Shown in pieces: positions 5,973 through 10,383 of a DNA stretch of 10,383 bases; the stretch's first letter is position 1, and every line of letters begins with the position of its first letter. Below the pieces are notes generated by a model. It had not been told where the DNA came from, made no database searches, and was given only the letters and a program-made list of their open reading frames with translations. Source of the DNA: Streptosporangiaceae bacterium (GTDB lineage: Bacteria > Actinomycetota > Actinomycetes > Streptosporangiales > Streptosporangiaceae). Location: NCBI GenBank assembly GCA_030040475.1, contig JASHTQ010000582.1, forward strand, positions 1 through 10,383, in the 5' to 3' direction. The position numbers and the translations under genes were made by a program.

Positions 5973-8153
5973 GTGGTGCCGTCAGGGGGCGACTCGACCG
6001 GACAGGCGCCGCGGCGATTCCGCGTGGGCGAAGTGCCCCCGCTCGCCGACGGCTTCACCGACCGGCCCGATACCGCCCGCGGCATCGTGGAGGCCCTGGT
6101 CCCAGGTTCATCGGTGGCGCTCGTGCCGGGTTCGGCCTTCGCCGAGGGCCCGCAGAACTGGCTGGGTGCCTGCGGCAAGACCCAGATCGCCGTCATCCTG
6201 GCCGAATCCCTGTGGCGGTCGGGCACCGTCGACGCGCTCGTCTGGATCACCGCCACCAGCCGCGCGGCCGTGCTGTCGGCCTACGTGCAGGCGTCGGTGG
6301 CGGCCACCGGCATCGAGCCGACAGGCACCGCGGAATCGGTCGCGGCGCGCTTCGTCAGCTGGCTCGGCTCGACCAGCCAGCCGTGGCTTGTCGTGCTCGA
6401 CGACCTGCCGCCCTCGGCCGACCTTGACGGCCTGTGGCCGGAGGGCAAGGCGGGAAGGGTGCTCGTCACCAGCTCGGAGTCCGGCGTGGCCGGCCTCCAG
6501 CGCGGCATCCAGCTGGCGCCGGTCGGCTTCTTCAGCGTCCGCGAGGCGCTGAACTGCCTGACCGAGCGGCTCAGCGTGAACCCCGCGCAGCGCCAGGGCG
6601 CCATCGACCTCATCGAGGCCCTCGGCCGCGAGCCGCTGGCGCTCGCCCAGGCCGCCTCCGTGGTCGCGAACTCGACCCTGGCCTGCCGGGACTACCGGGA
6701 CTACTTCGCCCGCAGGCGGCAGCAGATCGGGGTCGCGGCGGGGGAGGTGCCCTCGGCGGCCGCGGTCACCTGGACGCTGTCGCTCGGGCAGGCCGAGTCG
6801 CTGCTGCGCGGCGAGTCCGTCCGCCGGATGCTCGTTCTCATCGCCCTGCTCGACGGCCACGGGATCCCCGGCACGGTGCTGAGCACCTCGGCCGTGCTCA
6901 GCTACCTGGGCGGGGCGCTGACCCCGTTCACCTCGGCGGTCGACCCGAAGCCCGCCTGGGACGCGCTGCTCGCCATCGAGCGGGCCGGCCTGATCACCGT
7001 CAACCGGTCCGAGTCGCCGCCGATCATCGGGATGAACTCGGTGGTGCAGGCGGCGATCAGGGTCGCGGCGCCGGCCTCGTTCCAGGACACGGCGGCGCGG
7101 ACGGCCGCCACCGCGCTGCTCGAGGCGTGGCCGCTCGACGAGTCGCACCCGTGGACCGCGGCCTGCCTGCGCGCGAACGCGGCCAGCCTGCACGGCACCG
7201 CCACCGACGTGCTGTGGGCCGACGGCTGCCACCCGCTGCTGATGCGCGCCGGGCGCAGCCTGGACGAGGCGCGGATGGCCGGCCCGGCCGTCGAGCACTG
7301 GCGCGAGCTCGCCGTGCACTGCGACAACAAGCTGGTGCCCGGCCACCCGGACACCCTCGTGGTGGCCTCGCACCTGGCCGCCGCGTACCTGGCGGCCGGG
7401 TACGCGGGCGACGCCGTGACCTGGTACCAGCGGGTGCTTGCCGAGCGGGGCCGCGAGCTCGCGCCGGGCCACCCCGCGATCATCGGCACCCGGGTCAGCC
7501 TGGCCCGTGCCCTTGTCCTGGCGGACGAGGCCACGGATGCGGTGACCGTGCTGCAGCGCGCCGTCGCCGAGAGCGAGCAGTTCCGCGGCCCCGGGCATCC
7601 GGACACCCTCGACGTCAGGGACCAGCTCGCCGCCGCCTGCCTTGCCGCGGGCGACCCGGCGGGCGCGATCCGGCTGCTCGAGCGCAACCTGGCCGACCGC
7701 GAGCGCCTGCAGGGTGGCAGGGACGCGGCCACCATGGCCACCCGGGCCGACCTGGCCGCGGCCTTCCTGGCCGAGGGCAAGGTCAAGGACGCGATCTCGC
7801 ACTACAAGCGGGTCCTCGCCGACCGCGAGCGGATGCTCGGGCCCGCGCACCCGGACACGATCGCGACAAGCGCGAGCCTCGCCGCCGCCTACCACAAGGC
7901 CGGCCGGATGCCCTCGGCGCTGCAGCTTGCCGAGCAGACCTGCGCGGACTCCGAGCGCGTCCTGGGCCCCGAGCACCTGGACACGCTGACCCGCATGACG
8001 AACCTGGCCTACATCTACTACGCCGTCGGCCGGGTGGGAGACGCGACGGCGGTGCTGCGCGACACCCTAAGCCGCTGCGAGCGGGTGCTGCCCTACGGCG
8101 ACCCGCTGACCCAGTCCATCCAGCAGAGCCTGGCGAACATCGCCGGCGGCTGA
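5973..8153 (+). CDS. STAND-type (NB-ARC-like) NTPase with C-terminal TPR repeats
   Basis: A 726-residue protein from GTG 5973 (a GTG also follows at 5976). The NTPase part starts near residue 27 with no N-terminal effector domain. Its P-loop is WLGACGKTQ (63-71): Lys69 and Thr70 are kept, but the first Walker A glycine position is Trp63. Walker B is WLVVLDD (138-144), the RNBS-B-like strand VLVTSS (163-168), GREPLAL (218-224) replaces GLPLAL, and GMNSVVQ (353-359) sits where relatives have an MHD-like His motif. From about 455 onward there are TPRs of the kinesin-light-chain type with an exact 42-residue period (GHPDTL-like motifs at 457, 499, 541, 625 and 667; a degenerate one at 583). Such proteins are probably switch-like scaffolds, common and mostly uncharacterised in actinomycetes. 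It converges on the amino-acid permease gene. Fold is confident; role is unknown. Confidence 0.88.
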   Translation: MVPSGGDSTGQAPRRFRVGEVPPLADGFTDRPDTARGIVEALVPGSSVALVPGSAFAEGPQNWLGACGKTQIAVILAESLWRSGTVDALVWITATSRAAVLSAYVQASVAATGIEPTGTAESVAARFVSWLGSTSQPWLVVLDDLPPSADLDGLWPEGKAGRVLVTSSESGVAGLQRGIQLAPVGFFSVREALNCLTERLSVNPAQRQGAIDLIEALGREPLALAQAASVVANSTLACRDYRDYFARRRQQIGVAAGEVPSAAAVTWTLSLGQAESLLRGESVRRMLVLIALLDGHGIPGTVLSTSAVLSYLGGALTPFTSAVDPKPAWDALLAIERAGLITVNRSESPPIIGMNSVVQAAIRVAAPASFQDTAARTAATALLEAWPLDESHPWTAACLRANAASLHGTATDVLWADGCHPLLMRAGRSLDEARMAGPAVEHWRELAVHCDNKLVPGHPDTLVVASHLAAAYLAAGYAGDAVTWYQRVLAERGRELAPGHPAIIGTRVSLARALVLADEATDAVTVLQRAVAESEQFRGPGHPDTLDVRDQLAAACLAAGDPAGAIRLLERNLADRERLQGGRDAATMATRADLAAAFLAEGKVKDAISHYKRVLADRERMLGPAHPDTIATSASLAAAYHKAGRMPSALQLAEQTCADSERVLGPEHLDTLTRMTNLAYIYYAVGRVGDATAVLRDTLSRCERVLPYGDPLTQSIQQSLANIAGG

Positions 8154-8176
8154 CCGGCCGCGAGGCGGGTCAGCCG
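8147..8176. terminator. Hairpin between convergent genes (possible bidirectional terminator)
   Basis: CGGCTGACC (8147-8155, containing the NTPase stop TGA) pairs perfectly with GGTCAGCCG (8168-8176), giving a 9-bp stem. GCC (8157-8159) and GGC (8164-8166) inside the loop can extend it. No T-tract follows on either strand. The only gap between the two convergent stop codons is 29 bases, so this hairpin is the one visible candidate for ending both transcripts. Confidence 0.55.
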
Positions 8177-8182
8177 AGCACC

Positions 8183-9637
8183 CTACCGCCGGTGCGCCGG
8201 CGCGACCGCGCTGTCGCTCTCCCTGGCGATGTGGAAGAACGGCGACTTGAGGACCAGCCGCGCGACCAGCATCAGCACGATGCCGACGGCGACCACGCCG
8301 ATCAGCGACCACCGCTGCGTCCACGGCTCTATCTGGATCGAGTACTCGGTGATCCAGCCGAGGAACCCGGCCGCGCCGAGCGGCAGGATGCCCAGGACCA
8401 CCAGGTCCACCGGCCGGCTCAGCCGCCGCCGGTAGTAGGCGATGGTGGCAAGCGCGGTCAGGATGTAGAAGATGGCGAACAGCAGCCCGGTGACGTCCAC
8501 GATGTCGGTGAACGCGTTCTGCACCGAGGTGGCGAGCAGGTACACCCAGGCCAGCGCGATGATCAGCACGCCCACGATGATGCTGGCCGCGACCGGGGTG
8601 GAGAACCGGTAGGACACGTTGCCGAGGAAGCTCGGCAGCACCCGGTGGCTGGCCATCCCGTACACGATCCGGGCGGTCAGCACGATGCCGGTGCCGGTGG
8701 TGGCGATGACCGACAGCGCCAGCGCCAGCGCCATCGCCTTGGCCCAGCCGCTGCCGCCGATCGCCTGCGCCGTGTAGACGAGCGCGGAGGAGGAGTTGTT
8801 CGCGAGGTTCTTCGCCGACACCGTTCCCTGCAGCCCCACGGTGGCCAGGGTGTAGATGACCGCGAGCAGCGCGACCGCGATGATGGCGGCCCGGCCAGGG
8901 TTCCTGCGCCGGTGCCTGACCTCCTCGTTGACGTACAGCGTGCCGTCCCAGCCGGTGAACATGAACACCGCGATGAGGAACCCGCCGCTGAAGGCGTCGC
9001 CCTTCCCGCCGATGCCGTCGACGGAAAGCCAGCCGCTGCTGAACGGCACCGTGCCGGCGTGGTGACCGGCCACGAAGACCAGCCCGGCAATCGCCAGCCC
9101 GACCAGGATCGCGTACTCGACGACCGCCATGCCCACCTGGGTGCGCGCGGTGAGCTTGATGCCGACCACGGCGATCACCAGCATGGCCAGGCCGACCGCG
9201 GTGGCGATGGCGATGTTCCCGGCCGTATTCGTCGAACTCGAGCCGAACACGGCGAGGACCGAGGGCCCGAGCACCTCCACCCCGCTGACCGTGGCGATAA
9301 TGTACGCCGCGATCATCAGCCAGCCGGTAAGAAAGCCCAGGTACGGATTGATCGCGCGGCCGACCCACTCGAAAGAGGCGCCGCAGTTGGCATTCCACAG
9401 ATTCAGCCGGCGGTAAGCGTTGGCGATGATCAGCATGGGGATCGCGGTGATGAGGATGATCGGCCCGCTCCCGTAGGCGGTCCCCGCGGCCAGGAAGGCC
9501 AGCGTAAGACCGACGGACGCGGCAGGCGCCGACGAGGCCATGCCGATGATCGTGTCCTGCGCTACCCCGATCGCGTCGGGCTCCAGCCTGGCCGCGGGAG
9601 GCGGCGTAACACCCGCGACCGCTGCAGGTCGGTCCAT
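8183..9637 (-). CDS. APC-superfamily amino-acid permease
   Basis: A 484-residue membrane protein with about twelve hydrophobic segments, the length and layout of APC (2.A.3) transporters. TM1 contains TIIGMASSAPAASVG (29-43), an unwound-helix region like the substrate-binding GA/SAP segment of the family. EWVGRAINPYLGFLTGW (90-106) and GWDGTLYVNEEV (229-240) are typical conserved stretches. The tail ends in a charged SPFFHIARESD segment. I chose ATG 9637 over ATG 9670: it has GAGGGAG five bases upstream, while 9670 has no ribosome site and would put the TGCACGTGCA box two bases before the start. It should take up or exchange an amino acid or amine by ion coupling; the substrate cannot be read from sequence. 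It is convergent with the TPR NTPase and shares its upstream box, so the two may be co-regulated. Confidence 0.93.
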   Translation of the reverse strand: MDRPAAVAGVTPPPAARLEPDAIGVAQDTIIGMASSAPAASVGLTLAFLAAGTAYGSGPIILITAIPMLIIANAYRRLNLWNANCGASFEWVGRAINPYLGFLTGWLMIAAYIIATVSGVEVLGPSVLAVFGSSSTNTAGNIAIATAVGLAMLVIAVVGIKLTARTQVGMAVVEYAILVGLAIAGLVFVAGHHAGTVPFSSGWLSVDGIGGKGDAFSGGFLIAVFMFTGWDGTLYVNEEVRHRRRNPGRAAIIAVALLAVIYTLATVGLQGTVSAKNLANNSSSALVYTAQAIGGSGWAKAMALALALSVIATTGTGIVLTARIVYGMASHRVLPSFLGNVSYRFSTPVAASIIVGVLIIALAWVYLLATSVQNAFTDIVDVTGLLFAIFYILTALATIAYYRRRLSRPVDLVVLGILPLGAAGFLGWITEYSIQIEPWTQRWSLIGVVAVGIVLMLVARLVLKSPFFHIARESDSAVAPAHRR

Positions 9638-9672
9638 CTGCTCTCCCTCGCTCAGGCCTGTCTTGACCATGC

Positions 9673-9718
9673 TGCACGTGCACTATGGTCACAGCGATCA
9701 CAGTGAATCTGCAGTCAA
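9673..9718 (-). promoter_or_regulatory. Promoter/operator region of the amino-acid permease with a TGCACGTGCA box
   Basis: The palindrome TGCACGTGCA (9673-9682) lies 35 bases before the preferred permease start. Read on the minus strand it begins with the last base of CATAGT (9689-9684), a possible -10. Upstream are CTGTGA repeated at a 9-base period and TTGACTGCAG (9718-9709). A perfect -35-like TTGACA lies further out at 9735-9730, without a good -10 at normal spacing. The two elements also occur, in the same order, before the NTPase gene. Confidence 0.55.
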
Positions 9719-10024
9719 GTGGGTTGAAATGTCAAGAAGGTCCGAACAAACCGCGCTGCCCCGTTCGGCCCAGCCAAACCATAGCGGCCACATGTGTCCT
9801 TCAAAAGACCGGTCGGCACACTTTTACCACTTTGTCATGCGACGGCTTCTGTGTCTTCTGTTACTAATTGGACAGAAATACCACCATGTTACTCACTGAC
9901 CGCCGTACCCCAACATCCCCCCGTAATCACCCCCGTCCACTTTTGCCCGAACGAGCCGTGGTTATCCGGCCCGGCCGCGTCCGTCAGCCCTGCAGCCCCA
10001 GCGGTCACTCGGTTACCAGGCCGG
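9719..10024. other. Gene-free, less GC-rich intergenic stretch with short palindromes
   Basis: I see no convincing gene here. Base composition from about 9720 to 9900 is visibly less GC-rich than the flanks. It contains CACATGTG (9789-9796), GACCGGTC (9807-9814) and an imperfect 22-base dyad with arms TTCTGT (9856-9861) and ACAGAA (9872-9877). The short open frames crossing it lack ribosome sites and familiar residues. It may hold distal regulatory sites for the permease, or be the scar of an old insertion. Confidence 0.4.
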
Positions 10025-10080
10025 CCGCAACGATGTAAGGACGTAGCGGTCATAACCGCCACGATGTAAGGACGTTGCGG
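10025..10080. repeat. 56-base symmetric element of nested inverted and direct repeats
   Basis: CCGCAACG (10025-10032) and CGTTGCGG (10073-10080) are perfect 8-bp inverted repeats. GCGGT (10046-10050) and ACCGC (10055-10059), with a CATA loop, are inverted repeats about the same centre. Between the stems lie two 13-base sides carrying a 15-base direct repeat, ACGATGTAAGGACGT (10030-10044 and 10061-10075), at period 31. It could be an operator, a recombination or attachment site, or the end structure of the minus-strand gene remnant to its right. No gene using it is identified. Confidence 0.6.
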
Positions 10081-10162
10081 GCTGGGATAGGGCCGGCGGG
10101 TGAGGCCACGCAGCGTGCTTATGGGAGCAACCACTGCCCGTTCCGGATAAAGAATTTGATCT

Positions 10163-10324
10163 TCAGGTGCGGCGCAGCCCGAGGAGCGCGGCGCGGTGCC
10201 GGCAACGGCGGTCACCCGGGCCGCCGTGGTCGGGAATCAGCCTCAGCACCAGATCCTCGTAGTCTCTCGCCGCGTCCTCGTGCCCCTCGTGTGCCCAGAG
10301 CAGGACGCACAGCGTCACGTCCAT
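10163..10324 (-). pseudogene. Probable 5' remnant of a small dimeric alpha/beta-barrel-like protein gene
   Basis: From ATG 10324 the first 35 residues (MDVTLCVLLWAHEGHE onward to LIPDHGG) resemble the start of short actinobacterial proteins of about 100 residues that run VTLCVLLWA..GRE..YED.VL.L...HGGRVL; this is from memory. After DHGG (codons ending at 10220) the frame gives a low-complexity Arg-rich tail to a stop at 10163. Dropping one base near 10219 would restore an Arg-Val as in relatives, but the continuation still lacks the expected remainder. A frameshift plus loss of the 3' part is therefore likely. An upstream in-frame ATG at 10369 exists, but CATACT (10378-10373) looks like a -10, which favours 10324. 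An intact hypothetical gene of 53-68 codons is the alternative. Confidence 0.4.
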
Positions 10325-10383
10325 GAACCATCCGCTTCCGTGTCCGGAGACCGAGAATCCCGCGGCCATGCTAGTATGCCGCG

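Noticed and set aside
5957..6427. ATG 5957 and its 156-codon frame as the real gene after the strong ribosome site
   Set aside because: Its translation is Arg/Gly-rich and lacks any domain, whereas the frame from 5973 carries NTPase and TPR motifs throughout.
5973..8153. An antiphage Avs-type defence gene
   Set aside because: No N-terminal effector domain and no neighbouring defence or mobile-element genes are visible. NB-ARC/TPR proteins are abundant in actinomycetes without proven defence roles.
9637..9670. ATG 9670 as the permease start
   Set aside because: It has no ribosome site and sits two bases from the palindrome. ATG 9637 has GAGGGAG at good spacing and leaves the membrane domain complete.
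6434..9706. A 1090-codon plus-strand open frame crossing the NTPase and permease genes
   Set aside because: It is a GC-skew shadow. Its first part is another frame of the NTPase gene and the rest is antisense to the permease. The residues are almost all Arg, Gly, Ala, Pro and His, with no recognisable domain.
9683..10162. tRNA, riboswitch or CRISPR-like array in the gene-poor region
   Set aside because: No cloverleaf, no known aptamer core and no regularly spaced repeat series is visible. The only direct repeat has two copies, within the 10025-10080 dyad.

Overview
This is very GC-rich DNA with the codon use, GTG starts and AAGGAG-type ribosome binding sites of a high-GC actinomycete. An Actinomycetia genome related to Streptomyces, Catenulispora or similar genera is likely; I cannot place the genus. 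Every identification below was made by eye from residues and bases, without a database search.

Left part (1-5685): a carbohydrate uptake module. On the minus strand, from right to left, lie a lipoprotein sugar-binding protein (2973-4334), two inner-membrane permeases (1937-2956 and 1041-1940) and a GH3 beta-N-acetylglucosaminidase-type hydrolase (start at 1044, running off the left edge). Both downstream junctions are 4-base start/stop overlaps, so these genes form one translationally coupled operon. A ROK-family regulator (4501-5685) is transcribed divergently. The order binding protein, permease, permease, GH3 matches the chitobiose-type das loci of Streptomyces, but a ROK protein stands where those loci have a GntR regulator. 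No ATPase is encoded here, as is usual where one shared MsiK-type ATPase serves many importers. The 166-base divergent gap carries a perfect 13-base palindrome and three GAAACT repeats. Two hairpins follow the binding-protein gene.

Middle part (5686-9637): a convergent pair. A plus-strand STAND-type NTPase with kinesin-light-chain-like TPR repeats (5973-8153) faces a minus-strand APC-family amino-acid permease (8183-9637). Only 29 bases separate their stop codons, and a 9-bp hairpin overlaps the NTPase stop. Their promoter regions, almost 4 kb apart, share the palindrome TGCACGTGCA, each time overlapping a possible -10 hexamer. This suggests joint control of two otherwise unrelated genes. The NTPase also has a strong upstream ribosome binding site serving a five-codon in-frame mini-ORF.

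Right part (9638-10383): about 500 bases with no convincing intact gene. It includes a less GC-rich stretch with several short palindromes, a 56-base symmetric element (10025-10080) built from nested inverted and direct repeats, and what looks like the decayed 5' end of a small minus-strand gene at the right edge.

I see no RNA gene, CRISPR array, transposase or phage gene. The best candidates for something undescribed are the shared TGCACGTGCA box of the NTPase/permease pair, the mini-ORF before the NTPase, and the 10025-10080 element.
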